The notes beneath the pieces are model-generated. The model had not been told where the DNA came from. It searched no databases and saw only the letters and a list, made by a program, of their open reading frames with translations. The position numbers and the translations under genes are program-made. Of a DNA stretch of 64,000 nucleotides, positions 25,501 through 38,131 are shown in pieces. The DNA comes from Trichosphaerium sp. ATCC 40318 (Eukaryota > Discosea > Flabellinia > Trichosidae): NCBI GenBank assembly GCA_038496445.1, contig JALMLS010000370.1, positions 62,001 through 126,000 on the forward strand, read 5' to 3'. How positions within the stretch are numbered: position 1 is the first letter of the stretch; every line of letters starts with the position of its first letter.

Positions 25501-27757
25501 CCGTACACCCACCGACAACTAAAGAAGCTTATAAAAAAGCAATCACAGCTGACTACACCAGCGTTGTCAAGGTAGAGCGTGCTCAGTCACTGTTCAATAC
25601 CGTATTACGCAAACCGCTCGGATCCAGTGCACCAGTCTCAGATGACCACCTGTTTGTTAATTCTCAAGGCCAAGACTTTAAAATTCTTCCAAGTGGATAC
25701 ACTACCCAAACAGTGCTTGGTGAAACCAGATCCAACTCTCAAGTGTCAGATATTTCGACTGGAGCTATATCATACATGATGGTCATAGCAAATTTAGTAC
25801 CACAAGAAGAGCAGCATAAATTATTGTTGATGCATGACTACATCCGTGCCGTTTCGAAAAACGTGTCCAAACACAAAAAAAAATCAAATGGTAGTACCTT
25901 GACGTCACTGCACTCTAACTTTAGCACAAACCGAATACAGAAACAACGCTTGACAGCATCTTCATCCATTGACGAATCAAGTGGGAGCGCAGTGGATGAC
26001 ATCAATGAGGAGGAAGCCAACGAAGAATGGCGAGACTTTTTTGACAACACATACCGGTCGCCCAAGGTCAGGAAAAATGTCAGCCAGCGCAAAGGCAATG
26101 GCACGCCAAAAATAACAAAGAGTAAGAGTAAACGGCCAAGGACCAGTAGCAATCTCGAGACCAATCCTGAAGTCGGCATGTCGCTTCTACCTCCGCCACC
26201 ACCAGTACTTGGTAGCATGGCGCACCTCTCGGAGAACGTAGTCTTGTCTTTGCCATTGCGTGGAGAATCGCTGCAAGGATGGCGACCACAAGGCGTGCTT
26301 GTTGCGCATCTTAAGGAACATCGCGCCTCCGTAAATGAAATAGCAGTTGCGCAAGACAATGTATTCTTTGCAACAGCCTCTGATGACGGTACAGTCAAGA
26401 TATGGGATTGTTTGCGTCTTGAGAAGAACGTTGCCAATAGATCTCGACTCACATACTCTTCACACAGTACGCAGTCCGCCACCAAGTCTTTATTTTATTA
26501 ACCCAAGCATTGCAGGTGGCAGGATCACTTCCATTTGTGCCTGTGAGGAATCTCATAGTATCTGTTCAGCCAGTAGTAACGGTACAATACACGTGTCTCG
26601 TGTTGAGTATATTCCACGGCAAAAATCAAAACACAACAAGCCAGGTACGTAATTCAACCTTTTTTTAGCTACATCTACTTTTTGACACCTCTTCCAAGAA
26701 TACCCTGGTTTGACGCGCCTCCGACAGATTCGTGGCGACGACGGCATACCTCTCAAAGTTCGTCATTACAAAACCAACTCGCAGTCGCTAGTAGTTTGCA
26801 TTACGAGCCAAGGAGTGATTGAGGGTTATGATCTCAGAGCAAAGAATCCCGCCTTCAGAATGAGGAGTCCTCCACCTGCTGGCCTTCCTACCGACCTGCT
26901 AATGGATCCAGACCACTATTGGATCGTGCATGGTACACTGCGTGGTTACCTTCAGGCGTGGGATCTACGTTTTCACATACCATTTGGTACTGGTGTAATT
27001 CTTGTTGCAATTTGGCTAACATACGTGCTTAGCGTGCTGGCGATGCCATCAAAAAGCCGGTATCAGACGTTTGGCGCACTGTAATATCCCATCCGCTAAA
27101 CCTACGTGGATATTCGCGTCAGACACATTGGGTAATCTCACTGTATACGATCTGACTACAACTCAACCAACACACTTGTTTCGTGTGCTCCCTCAAAGGT
27201 ACTCAAGCGATCTAATATGCACGCCCTCTGACCACCTGCACTGTAGACCACAAACACAAAGCGATGCTGTTAAACCTCCTCTCTTGTTCCCGATAGCAGG
27301 GTACCCAGACACAACGGATTATGGCGTAGAGGATTTAGACAGCTCCTTGTATAGTAATGCATCGCCAACTGAAAATGCTTCCAGTCCAGCACCTTACGTA
27401 ACATCAATCATCAGCCCTGTCAACTCCAATTACGTCCTGACTGGATCGTCTGACAAGTGCATCCGCTATTGGGACGTCAACAGTCCTACAAATTCATATC
27501 AAATGTCGTCACAACTGGTTGAAGGCCAAGTACTCTACAATAGATACAAACACAAGAACGTTACAGTTGTTGAGGAGAAGGTACTGCCAAAACCTGCAGA
27601 TGAATTGATACAGCTAAGAAAACCAAACACGTCGTTCCTATCCGCTCAGGCGCCTCCATGCCACCAAGATACTATTCTAGACATGCAAGCACTTGAGTTG
27701 CCGCACCGTATGCTTGTCTCTGCTGGTCGTGATGGTATTGTCAAAGTGTGGAAGTGA
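22547..27757 (+). CDS. VPS15: VPS15/PIK3R4, regulatory pseudokinase of the Vps34 PI3-kinase complex
   Basis: VPS15 anchors and activates the class III PI3-kinase VPS34 in autophagy and endosomal sorting. The start gives [10 protein letters not shown], with Gly2 for myristoylation as in all VPS15 proteins. The N-terminal kinase-like domain has VLVKVYLKH (beta-3 Lys), an HGDLKNEN catalytic loop and DFATYK in place of DFG, as is typical for the family, then FLAPERFY and [23 protein letters not shown]-repeat helices fill roughly 23.8-25.6 kb. A Ser/Lys-rich linker follows at 25.8-26.2 kb. The C-terminal WD40 propeller includes [20 protein letters not shown] and DDGTVKIWD, and ends [11 protein letters not shown]. 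The start at the upstream in-frame ATG (22526) is rejected because it would bury the myristoylation glycine. Confidence 0.93.
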
Positions 27758-28101
27758 CATTTGGATCGCCGCCACTTAGTAAAAATATGACAAAAATAAA
27801 CCTCCTTGTAAATTACAACCAAATTGTTTGGTATTTGTGCATTGCCAGTGCAGTAAAAAAAAACATGAGAATATTAACTAGCTAGTACACAGAAAGGGGA
27901 ATTGGGATACAACTTGATAAACTCTGTTGTTCTTACATTGCACACTGTCACGTGAACACGTGTTTAATGATGGACAAGTCTTGGACAATACAGACTGTTA
28001 CTAATACCCACACGAGGATGCAACCGAAAATAAGAAAGGTGCAAATGAGATGTCTCCATTAAAGCTGTTTACTTATATTGCACGTAACGATGCTACAAAA
28101 A
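27758..28101. other. Intergenic region between convergent genes
   Basis: 344 bp between the VPS15 and tryptophanyl-tRNA synthetase stop codons. It should hold both 3' ends (an AATAAA lies at about 27795). A CACGTGAACACGTG palindromic segment occurs near 27950. I see no gene here. Confidence 0.6.
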
Positions 28102-29785
28102 TTACCAGCTAAGTTTGCGGACGGCCATAAACGCGTCAACGATATCTTCCGTTACCTACAAATCTTGATGTTAACAAAGAAATTAAAAGATGATGAATCT
28201 TACGGCTGCACGGGCTTTTTGATGCTGTTTGGTTTTCTCGATGATAATATCTATTAAAATCTTTTTGACTTCTCCTGTCAGCAATTTACCAGTGGAGTAG
28301 TCCTAATAATCAATATAAATACACTCCCTTTCAACAAGAACGCCGGTTTTGGCAGGGCTTACCTCCTTTATCTTCAAGAGCTTTTCGTCGTCTTCCATAA
28401 AGAAGGTGAGGTATTGGTATGGAATATCAACTTCTAGGTTAGCGCCTAATTTACGTTGCTCTGCTGCGGAAACTTGTCCACCAGAGAATGCTTTTTCATT
28501 GATCTACAGGTTTGCTTAGCGACCACTCAATGTGCAGCAGATATTACCTTGCGTGCAATCTCTTTTGGGGAATCCGTTAAATAGATGGCAGTGTCGGCCA
28601 CACTAGCACTCATCTTTGTTCCATTTCCTTGTAATGCAGGGAAGAATTTACTGTGAATTAAAGCTGGCTTTACCCATCCTAATCGAGGCGCCACATCACG
28701 TGTCATCCTAAAGTATGGATCCTATTAAATATAAATAAGATTAGCACTCATGATTACACAGGCAAAGGGAAACCAAAGTGGTTACCTGATCGATAGCACA
28801 AGGAATCAAACAGCGAAGGTTACTATGCTTTCCAAAAATGTGGGCAAAGCTAGAAGAGAAGGAAGGAGCTGCTTGGATAGCTGGAAATGCGCATTGACCA
28901 ATGTTTTTGCTGTCTGTGAAACCAAAACAGCCCTTGGCCTGATTCATTGTGATGCACTTTTGTATTTTGACAATGTTAGGATACATGTGACTAAGAATCT
29001 TTGGTTAGTAACAAATCATACTGAACATTGCGTCGTACCCAACGTATTCTAGATTCGAAAAAATCTTGGTACTTGTCAAGGTTAAAATAATCTTATGGTA
29101 TGTTATGTTTCGGGGTCAGTCAATAAAGACTTGACACCCAAAAAAAAAAGAACAATTATTTCTGAGGATACAAATGTTTTGTTGACGTCAAAACCAATTG
29201 CAATGATATCCTTAACATTTTCTCTGCCGTATTTGTAGCAGTCCTCCATTTTGATGTTTTTCCACAAGTACTTTTCGTCATCAGTCATTTGCACTACCAG
29301 TGGTACACCAAACGCATCTTGGAGGTATCTTGGGGAGTGTCAATAGCGAAAAACATAAAACCTCAAGTACTTTGTGAACAAGAACGGAATTAAATGGCCA
29401 AAATGTAATGAAGCGCTTGAAGGGCCTCTTCCAGTGCTAATGAAACGTTATTTTCACTAAACACAACCAAATCCAATACGTACTACAAATAAAACGGCTC
29501 GCCACGCTCGTAGGCGTCCAAAATAGCTGTAAGATCTCTGAAATACGTGTTAGATAGCGACTACAGCAAAACTTACCTGTGAGAAAAGAAGTAGCCGCGT
29601 TTTAACCATGGGTGTGCTGGTTTACCAGTCACTTTTTCAATCCTCGCGATGAGAGCTGGATCAATAAGTTGAGAACCAAATGTATTAACTAGCTTGTAGT
29701 AATCAATGCCATCTGGTGCCTCAATCTCCCAAGGGTCGATTTTTTGCTCAGTGGTCTTTTTTGTTTGTGTTGTGTCTTCGGTCAT
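28102..29785 (-). CDS. WARS1: Cytosolic tryptophanyl-tRNA synthetase
   Basis: Class I synthetase that charges tRNA-Trp. It starts [20 protein letters not shown], followed by [20 protein letters not shown], the usual eukaryotic N-terminal region, and [14 protein letters not shown]. The first signature is [20 protein letters not shown] (HFGH in place of HIGH), followed by [14 protein letters not shown]. The second signature is KMSAS (about 28610-28625), as in eukaryotic and archaeal enzymes. It ends [15 protein letters not shown]. No mitochondrial targeting sequence and no WHEP domain are seen. The exons are cut by numerous introns of 40-70 nt. Confidence 0.93.
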
Positions 29786-30026
29786 TTGATATCAATAATT
29801 TATTAGTTTGTACAAAAAAGTAAAGCAACGTCAAATTTACGTGGCTTAAGCGGTTTTCTCTTAAATTTCCTATAAGGAAGCCATTAACGTGTTGACACGT
29901 TGCAACACAAGCCGAGAATTGGTTCAGACTGGTATACAATTGGAACTCAAGTCAATTTGATAAGTATTTGACATGGTTTATTATTATTCAACTAATTTAC
30001 AAGCACTGTACACGTGATTTACATTA

Positions 30027-31199
30027 CTACAAGGCTGGCGAATCGCCGTCAGGTGGTACATCTCCAGGATCCAAAATTGACTTACAGACAGTTAACGCAA
30101 AAAACGAAATTGGATTGTATCCATGTACGTACGTATTGATCCATCAACTTCTTGTACTCCTTTGTAAGAGCTGTGTTGTGTATACTCTTGGACAAGTTAG
30201 CCATCAAGTGGTACATTAGTTTTCTATCAGGTGGTTCTAGCATATTAAGGTTACAGCTATTAGGAGAATCACGCATTTTGAACAACCGTGCCAAAAACTG
30301 GTATATTCGAGGGAAGTTAGGTTCTTGCTGTGCTTCAGTTTCTCCGTTGGCACTTCGCAGTTGCTCCGTCATTTGAGCCGCCAGAGATTCTGCACGAGTA
30401 AGGTGAGCCGCTGCTGCGGAATGGGATGCCTACTATTTGTTAATAAAATAACTAATCAACAACTTTTCTCCTGTATTACTGCATGCATTAAATAGCTACG
30501 TACAGCATGATTTGATGGTTTATTAACGCCGGAACCAGGCATAACACCAGGTGTAACACCGGGAAGAGGTTGTGGTTGTTCTGCTTCAGGTTCCTTATCT
30601 ATAGTCGTCGTTAAAATAAGGTATGAATATGGCGCAGTAAAAGTGTCACATGTCTACCTTCATTTTCTGTAAGTAGCCCATTTGAGAGCATCCAAGCTTT
30701 AAAGTTGCCTCTGTCTACGATAAAGCTATCATTGTCCCTTGCATCTGAACCGCTACACTCCGTCAGCCTAGGAGCCTACATCACGTGATAATTCCAATTA
30801 CCTTAACCAAGGTATAATACGTTCAGTGCTTTCTACCGGGGCTTCGGGACCATGTTGTTTAACTTTTTCAAAGTGTTTTTGTGCGTGGCTCCTTATCTAA
30901 GACAGAAATGCGTCAATACTCGCAAACTTGGGCCTTGAGAATAATCCTCTGAGCTGTGTACGCCATAGTACCTGATTCACTGTCTTTGTTCCCACATACG
31001 CTTCGATTTTCTTCCAGTCACGGCCTTAATCTTTTAAAAATTTCGTTTACAAACTACTTCGGCGTTGTAGGACTTACCATACGCATTCAAGGCATGCAGA
31101 AATTTGTTGTGTTCTAATTCAGTCCAATTTTCACGTTGCTTCCGTAAAGTGTACGGGCGAGACGGTCCCTGCCGTCCTGTCTGCGACATTTGCGTGTAG
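30027..31199 (-). CDS. SHAQKYF-class MYB transcription factor
   Basis: A single MYB repeat is spread over small exons: RENWTELEHNKFLHALNAYG, then DWKKIEAYVGTKTVNQIRSH, with the SHAQKHF motif at the third helix. This SHAQK(Y/H)F class binds DNA as a single repeat (plant LHY/RVE-like, also common in amoebae, oomycetes and some fungi). Pro/Gly-rich (GVTPGVMPGSGVNKPSN) and helical segments follow, ending SILDPGDVPPDGDSPAL. The chosen start is MSQTGRQGPSRPY; an in-frame Met about 10 codons upstream is also possible. It is divergent from p23, with only 86 bp between starts. Confidence 0.8.
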
Positions 31200-31285
31200 A
31201 AATTTGTAAAGACCATATATTGACCAGGGCTAGGCCGTTTGTTATTGTTATTTGTACGCGATCTAAACAATAAAACACTCAAAAA

Positions 31286-31965
31286 ATGGCGTACGTGTAA
31301 TAGGTACTTTGCTACCAACTTATATGGTCGTAGACATGCTCCAGTTTTGTGGGCTCAAAGAAAAGGTATTAATCGTACCCAGAATTGGATTAACAAGTGT
31401 AGATAAATTGTTTGTAACCATTGACTTGCCCGATATTACTGAGGAAACAATACAACTCACAGAGGACAAGTTGTCGGTTACTGGCAAGTCTGGAGATGCA
31501 AAAAAAGAGTTTGCAGGTAATATTAATGAAAGCTGGCGGTTTGTTAACTCACAATGTCAACAGTTGAAATGGAGTTTTTTAAGCCCATCAAGACAGACGT
31601 ATGTTCATTTACACTACAATGTGGCGCGTGTAAACCATTAATTTAGAACGTAAAACAATCAGTGTTCGGCAGCGCAGCAAAGTTTGTCATTTGGAAGAAA
31701 GAGCGCGAAGAGGAGCACTGGTACGCGTCCTACATCAGCGTTGGTATAACACGTGTAGGCCTCGAATTCTCAAAGTGAAGGGCAAACATCATTGGCTAAA
31801 GGTTGATTGGAACAAGTGGGTTGATGAAGACGAAGAAGAGGACGAGGAGAACGAGTTCTGGAAGGACTGGAAAGACAAAGATTTTGGCAGTAAGTAATCT
31901 CCTGAATTTCGTATCCACTAACCCCAGTAGACGTTGATGCAGGTCAAGAAGCGCCTGGCGCGTAA
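31286..31965 (+). CDS. PTGES3: p23/Sba1 Hsp90 co-chaperone
   Basis: CS-domain protein that stabilises ATP-bound Hsp90 with its client. Best splicing gives a first coding exon of five bases (ATGGC, 31286-31290), then 31332-31363, then 31403 onwards. It reads MAHAPVLWAQRKDKLFVTID, matching the p23 start, then LPDITEETIQLTEDKLSVTG, VEMEFFKPIKTD, and the family hallmark WPRILK...HHWLKVDWNKWVDED. The tail is acidic (DEEEDEENEFWKDW), as in other p23 proteins, and ends DAGQEAPGA. An alternative start within the first intron, in another frame, would destroy the conserved LWAQR block and is rejected. Confidence 0.9.
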
Positions 31966-32118
31966 ACTAGATATCAGTTTTAGCTTCGTTAGTGGCCCAG
32001 ACTCTAGTGTGTCTCACAAATAAAGCTGAGTTCTCAATCTGAACGTGCCTTATGTTTGTTCTTTTTTTTTATACGGCTTAAACTCAAGTAAATTAACACC
32101 TCAAGTGACAATGAAGCA

Positions 32119-35100
32119 ATGATTGGTGCTCAAGCAAGATTTTTAAGCATGCGACAGGCACATGTAATATAAAACAAAAATACCACGTTACATATTCACC
32201 TGTTAGGGTCTGAACCACCGTTCTCGCGTTGAGTCATCGCTGCGTGAGAGCCAACGGCGCTGCTGGTTTCACAGTAGCAGAATTTCACGAAGATATTTAA
32301 CTACAGATCAACGGCTTCCAATATCGAAGCTCATAGACGCCTACCGTGACCATGGTCACAAGTTTGCAAACGTTAATCCGTTGCACGAGGTACAGCTAAA
32401 CGTCATTGTATAAAACATCTTTAAAATGTGACGTTTGCGTTATAAATACTAACAGGTTCATGTAGGTAGCGCGTTTACCAGGTATGCGCCCGAAGCTATT
32501 TACTCCCTCAAAGTATGGCCTCAACAACAAAGGCGATACTCCGGTACACGAAGCAAATGGTGCGTTATTATTACTGGTTGTTTCAGGCGTTTTCTGATCA
32601 AGTAAGGTAGAATTCCTGAACGGCGCTCCAATACCCGGTAATGTAACTCTAGCACAACTGGAGGATCGATTACTGGGCTCGTACGTTGATCATATCGGCT
32701 TAGAAGCGAACCACCTTGTACGTACTCATACACGTTTGAACTCGCATCCAACCATTACAATTAGCCGCCTGAAGAAAGGGACTGGATACACAAAAAATTT
32801 GAGGCTGCTTACCCGGCCAACATTGAAAGAGTCCGTTCAGAGAAAGGAAAACACCTCTGGACGGCACTACAAAGCGCTGAAGACTTTGACACATTTATGC
32901 AAAAAAAGTTTCCTGCCTTCAAGCGTTATGGTCTCTCTGGCCTCGAAGGTATAATCGCGTCCCTCAGCGAAATATTTGAAAGTGCTTCAGACCATGGTTT
33001 GGATGGCATTGTACTCGGCATGCCCCACAGAGGTAGGCTAAATATCATGAACACATTTTTACAATGGGACATGTACGTAAAGTGCTACTATAATGCATCC
33101 GCGTCTAACCCAGGCACTTGTAGGGAAGCTCTTTTCTGGAGGGTTATGACAGGAAGGTCGCTCTTTGAAGGACATATTCCTGGCATAGATGATGTTGTAT
33201 CCCATTTTTGTAAGTCTAGCAGTATACTATGTTGTAGGTACTAATCTCATCGCGCTCTAGCACAATCCGTAGAAGTTGATGTAAACGGAAAAAAGGTAAA
33301 CAAATTATATGGACGTAACCTTCAATCCAAGTACTAACTTAGATACCGTCTTGTAGATACACGTATCGCTACTAAACAATCCGTCGCACCTGGAAGCAGT
33401 GTATCCTGTGGCACTTGGTAAGACGAAAGCTAAACACGACATTGATAAGAGCAACCACATGGCACTAGTATGTATAATCACATCATCATAAACAAAGTTT
33501 GTTGGTTGTCATCCATTTAATGTCGCCTTTAGATTTTACATGGTGACGCTGCTGTTTCGGCACAGGGCGTTATTTATGAGGCAGCACAGTTGTCGTATTT
33601 AGACGGTTATAACGTTGGTGGCGCATTTCACATGGTCTGTAACAACAATATAGGCTTCACAACGGAGTCTAGGTGAGTCCATATCTTCCTCATTCCTGCC
33701 ACCCAAATTAACACAAATGTGACGCATTTCAGCCAGGCTAAATCAGGACAATATGCTACAGATGTTGCAAAAATTATAGAAGCGCCAGTGATGCACGTGA
33801 ATGGCGAAGATGTTGAAGCCATCATTATTGCTACGCGTATATTAGCTGAGTTCAGGAACAAGTTTAAGAAAGACGTATTTTTGGACGTCATTGGCTATCG
33901 TAAAATGGGTCACAACGAGAGTACGTACTTTTTTCGTTTAAATTGACGTTGAGTGGTTGTTAACATGCGTTTGTTTGTTATAGTCGATGATCCATCCATG
34001 ACACAGCCACGAATCTACAAAAACATCGCCAACCGATCCTCCTTGGCTACTACGTATCTAGAGAGATTAAAAGCGGATAACATAGTAGATGAACATTTAG
34101 AAAATAGTGTCAAGGCTGCAAACAAAGCTGACTTGGAGGAAAGGTTCAGAAAAGCCACTGAACGCAAAGACGATGTGGCAGATCAGGTACGCCATACATA
34201 TCTCAACTTTCTTAGTCAGCGACCACGGTGCTAACAGTTGTTTTCAGGCCTGGCTCCCAAAACGATTCACAGACAAGTGGGCTAACATGTCATTTCAAAC
34301 ACCTGATGACGTTAACACAATCACAGGCATTCCTAAAGATGCCATTGTTAGAATCGGAGCTGCTTCAGTGACAACTCCACAAGACTTTACAATACATCCT
34401 CGACTCGCCAAGCTCTTTGTAAAAAACCGAAACAAGCTAATGGATAACCTTCATGACGCACATCTCGATTGGGCCACTTGCGAAGCAATTGCGTTTGGCA
34501 GTCTACTCGATGAAGGATACGATGTAAGGTTAACTGGACAGGACGTCGGGCGTGGCACATATTCACATCGGCATGCTGTCCTTACAGACAACGTAACAGC
34601 GAAAAAATACGTGCCATTGAACAACCTGCACAAGGATCAAGGCCAATTCCACGTCATTAATTCGCCACTCACAGAACTTGCAAGTATGGCTTTTGAATAT
34701 GGCTACAGTATAGAGACTCCAAACACTCTAGTTATGTGGGAAGGTACGCAGTTTATCATCATGTCTTTTTTTTCGGATCATTATTAAACCGATTGTTAAC
34801 TGCTTTCCCAAGCACAATTTGGTGACTTTGTCAACGGCGCTCAGCTCGTTTTTGACGCCTTTGTTGCTGCTTCTGAAGGTACGCCCTGGTTTTCGTATTG
34901 CTTTTTCGTGTATTAATGCTTACGTCGTATTTCAGCCAAGTGGTGCCGCCAAAATGGATTAGTGTTGAATTTACCTCATGGCTATGATGGTGCTGGTCCA
35001 GAACACAGTAGTTGTAGGACAGAGCGATTCTTACAAATGGTAAACACACCAATGAGTGATGGTCCACACACCAAGGAGGATTTGAATTTTCAAGTGATCA

Positions 35101-35756
35101 CACCGTCTACGCCAAGTAACTACTTTCATGCACTCAGACGTCAGCTTGTTCGAAAATATCGAAAGCCTCTTGTCATTGTGGGTCCCAAGACATTGCTCCG
35201 CCATCCTCTCGCAGTGAGCTCTTGGAAGGACATTGCAGAAGGTACGCTCCAACCCATGAGAATATTGACCTTAATCTAATATACGAATACCTAGGATCAA
35301 CATACGAACCGGTTATTGCAGACCCAAAACTGGACTTGGATGTTTCAGCAGTGGACACCATCATCTTTACTTGTGGAAAATTCTTTTACGATCTCTACGT
35401 CAAACGAAATGATTTAAATAAGAACACAACCGCAATTGTGCGCTTAGAGGTACACACTCTATTACAAACTATACCATCGCGTAGTTGGCTCATGTACATG
35501 TTAGGAACTCGCTCCATTCCCACAAGACGCTATTAATCGCGTATTTGAGCTATATGGCAACGCCACAAAGTTCTTGTGGGTTCAAGAAGAGCCGTGTAAT
35601 ATGGGTGCTTGGACTTATGTTGAGACACGCTTCAATAACTGCATCGGTAAACCTCTACGCTATGTCGGGCCTCCTCCACTATCGGCACCTGCTCCTGGCA
35701 CTTCGCAGGAATTAAAACGGAATATAGAAGCCGTTCTTGATGCGGCATTCAACTAG
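32119..35756 (+). CDS. DHTKD1: Thiamine-dependent 2-oxoacid dehydrogenase E1, DHTKD1 type
   Basis: E1 of a 2-oxoglutarate/2-oxoadipate dehydrogenase complex; it decarboxylates the 2-oxoacid using ThDP in the mitochondrion. The N-terminus is Arg/Ser-rich and likely cleaved. Signatures in order: GIVLGMPHRGRLNIMNTFLQ, NNPSHLEAVYPVALGKTKAK, HGDAAVSAQGVIYEA, IGYRKMGHNE, LDWATCEAIAFGSLLDEGYD, VRLTGQDVGRGTYSHRHAVL, EAQFGDFVNGAQLVFDAF and LPHGYDGAGPEHSSCRTER. The combination DVGRGT, NSPL, FEYG, NGAQ and HGYDGAGP fits DHTKD1 (2-oxoadipate, lysine/tryptophan breakdown) better than OGDH, which has DVERGT and HGMEGMGP. Substrate is inferred. The first intron (32158-32206) appears to be GC-AG. It ends IEAVLDAAFN. 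Confidence 0.88.
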
Positions 35757-36180
35757 CCACAATCCCCTGGGTTTTTTGTTGTGTGACAACCCTTTTTGTA
35801 CATTACCTGTTATGTCTACCTCCAATAATATATTAGTCGCCGACAAAATTGCATACCCCAAGTCCTTAACAATATTGAGAATGACGAATCCGCCTTTTCA
35901 GCATTTTCATGGCAAACATGCACATTTGACGGACAACTATTTACTTACTGAATGCACGGCTGATATTAAGGGTAGCGGATAGGAAGAAAGAGAACGAGTT
36001 ACAGTTAAGTATTGTGGATTTAGCAGTACCTTAGTTAGCTCACCCAAACATGGTAACTACAACTCGTCTTTTTGTACTTTTTTGTATTAACCTCGCATTA
36101 GGCCAAAAAGTACTGTTAAACAAGGTTGTGTTAAATAGCGCTATTTACTTTTATACAGATGTTGCACCGAGTGCTCAACG
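35757..36180. other. Intergenic region with one doubtful small frame
   Basis: 424 bp without a convincing gene. A 56-codon plus-strand frame at 35812-35982 (MSTSNNILVADKIAYPKS...) has no recognisable motif and may be chance. The rest is presumably the DHTKD1 3' end and the promoter of the next gene. Confidence 0.45.
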
Positions 36181-37466
36181 ATGCTATTCGTAACCGTACT
36201 ACTCGTGATTGTGTATGCAATTGGTATCTCGCTTTATATCACGGCTGCAGTGTATCACACCCACGGTCCTGATTCTACACGTAACTACGAGGTGACTATG
36301 GCGCCAACATTCACCCTAGTTGGGTGTCCAGGTACGAGACTGACTTAGCGCCTTACTGCAATAGCTAAACCGCGTAGAAAACACTGTGGGCTATCTATCA
36401 CGACTCCCAACAAATACAACGTCAAACAGCACAACCAGATTTTTTTTGGTACACTCTTTTTTGAATTTCATTTCCGCTCTTGCTAACATTTCAAAAAGCC
36501 GTCAGAGTCATTTACATACAGTTCAATATCGTTTGACGACAATGTCATTTATAACATGATCCTTCTATTGCCGACTACAACTCCCCCAAAGAATGTTTCA
36601 ATGGCAATGTCATTAGCAGACGCACAAGTACTGCTTGCTTTGACAGGTTTTGCAAAACAATAATCCTGACAGTTGCACTAGGGCACTTTTCTTTTAAGCA
36701 AGCAAATGATTGATACAGTAACCCTCAGCGAGCTCAAGACGTACGCTATAAGATAAAAAAATAAGCTGACAGGATTTGATAGCGGAGCCACTGTTTCTAC
36801 CAAAACCAAGCTAGCTGTGGTCCTTACTGAAGATAGTGACACGCAATCTGGTGCACAAGTAGATGCTGAACGTGCGTAGTGGGAAATGTTGACGTAATAA
36901 TAATAAGTCCTCCTGCTAACTGTTGGCGCGTTAGTTAAACCGAATGTAACCATGACCAAGTTTAGAGTGGGTGCCACACAATTCGAGGTACGTGGGCGCA
37001 CCCAACCCGACAAAGTTGTCCTTGCACTATGCTAATACTAGTTGTACAGTACATCCAAGACAATGTGGTGGAGCCAATGACATTGCAGTTCGAGATTCAA
37101 ATGTGCTTGCCTTTTGGCGCGAATGGTGGTCAAATTTTTTTGACATTTGAACCAGACAATCCTCGTCTAACTGTACGCACACTACTTTTGTTGGTCAACT
37201 TGTTAATTTGTTTGTGTAGCTCATTTTCTTGTTTTCATTCATCGGAGGAGGTTTATTGATTTTCTGCACGCTCTTGAGCATAGGTACCTTTTTTTTTTTC
37301 TGTTTTTGATTGGTGTCCTGACTATTGTCTCCTCCGTATAGCCTATCTCAGGGAGTTCTGCATCACAGAGTACCACGTCAGATCTAAGATTAAGAACTAC
37401 GAAAAGTTGCATGGTAAAGAACCGAATGACAACGAGTTAGTTGATATCGACACGCAAAATGAATAA
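36181..37466 (+). CDS. Two-pass membrane protein with lumenal domain, unrecognised
   Basis: Starts MLFVTVLLVIVYAIGISLYI, an N-terminal hydrophobic helix. A soluble region of roughly 200 residues follows over small exons (ESFTYSSISFDDNVIYNMIL, TMTKFRVGATQFE, MTLQFEIQMCLPFGANGGQI, FLTFEPDNPRL), mostly predicted beta-strand. A second membrane helix follows (IGGGLLIFCTLLSIAYL), then a short cytoplasmic tail ending NELVDIDTQNE. The topology resembles type IV or two-TM proteins of the ER or ciliary transition zone, but no motif supports a name. The exon structure between 36.65 and 36.78 kb is unresolved. Confidence 0.5.
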
Positions 37467-37588
37467 AGCAATCCATTTTTTTTTGTTGGAATAATTCTTT
37501 TTGTTTTACAACGCCTGTGTATGGATGAATTGGTTCTGAAGTATGAGTTTCGGTTGTAGGCAAGCGCTTTTTTTCAAGTTGAAATAAA

Positions 37589-37956
37589 TTACATCATATC
37601 TGCGTCGTCTTGGACTGGTGGAGGACCGCAAGGCGATAACATACGCTAAATAAATGTATTAGACAGGTGTTGGCGTCTGTGTAAGCTTAATTACCTCTAG
37701 TAGTTGGTATTTTGTTCTGCCTATTGCCTCTCCCTTCGCAATCGCTATGTAAGACAATAAACCATGATGTCCCATGTAGCTAGCAATACTATCTCTTTGT
37801 ATATTCACGCCCCATTCACTACACTAATCAACAGCTGCAAAAAACCCGAATATGTAATACATACAAACGACTTGTGTCTGGATGGCCTGTACCAACGAAT
37901 TTGGCTTGTAGATGCTCCAATTGGGAGGCTAGCGTATCTCTAGTAGCTGCGCTCAT
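37589..37956 (-). CDS. SF3B5: SF3B5/SF3b10 splicing factor subunit
   Basis: Smallest subunit of the U2 snRNP SF3b complex, needed for branch-site recognition. It reads MSAATRDTLASQLEHLQAKF, then GTGHPDTS, then DSIASYMGHHGLLSYIAIAK, then MLSPCGPPPVQ, colinear with the roughly 86-residue family. Three exons. It ends DDADMM with TAA at 37589. The gap to the upstream TM gene's stop is 122 bp, convergent. Confidence 0.93.
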
Positions 37957-38131
37957 TGTTATTCGCTTTGGGAGTTAAGTGGAGGTAGCAACAAGCGTTA
38001 TTGAACGAACCAATCCTTTTTTTGTAAATGACTTAACCTATAGTTTGGTTATTGCGTTTGTAAAAGCAGCTGTTACAGCGATTGTGCGCGTCAGTAGCTA
38101 GTTATAGAAAGTGACATTTAATGTAGGTAAA

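Noticed and set aside
25838-26485. Long minus-strand frame (215 codons)
   Set aside because: Lies antisense within the VPS15 linker and first WD40 exon; its product has no domain and the plus strand is clearly coding.
32119-35756. Annotation as 2-oxoglutarate dehydrogenase (OGDH)
   Set aside because: Several diagnostic residues fit DHTKD1 better; kept as an alternative.
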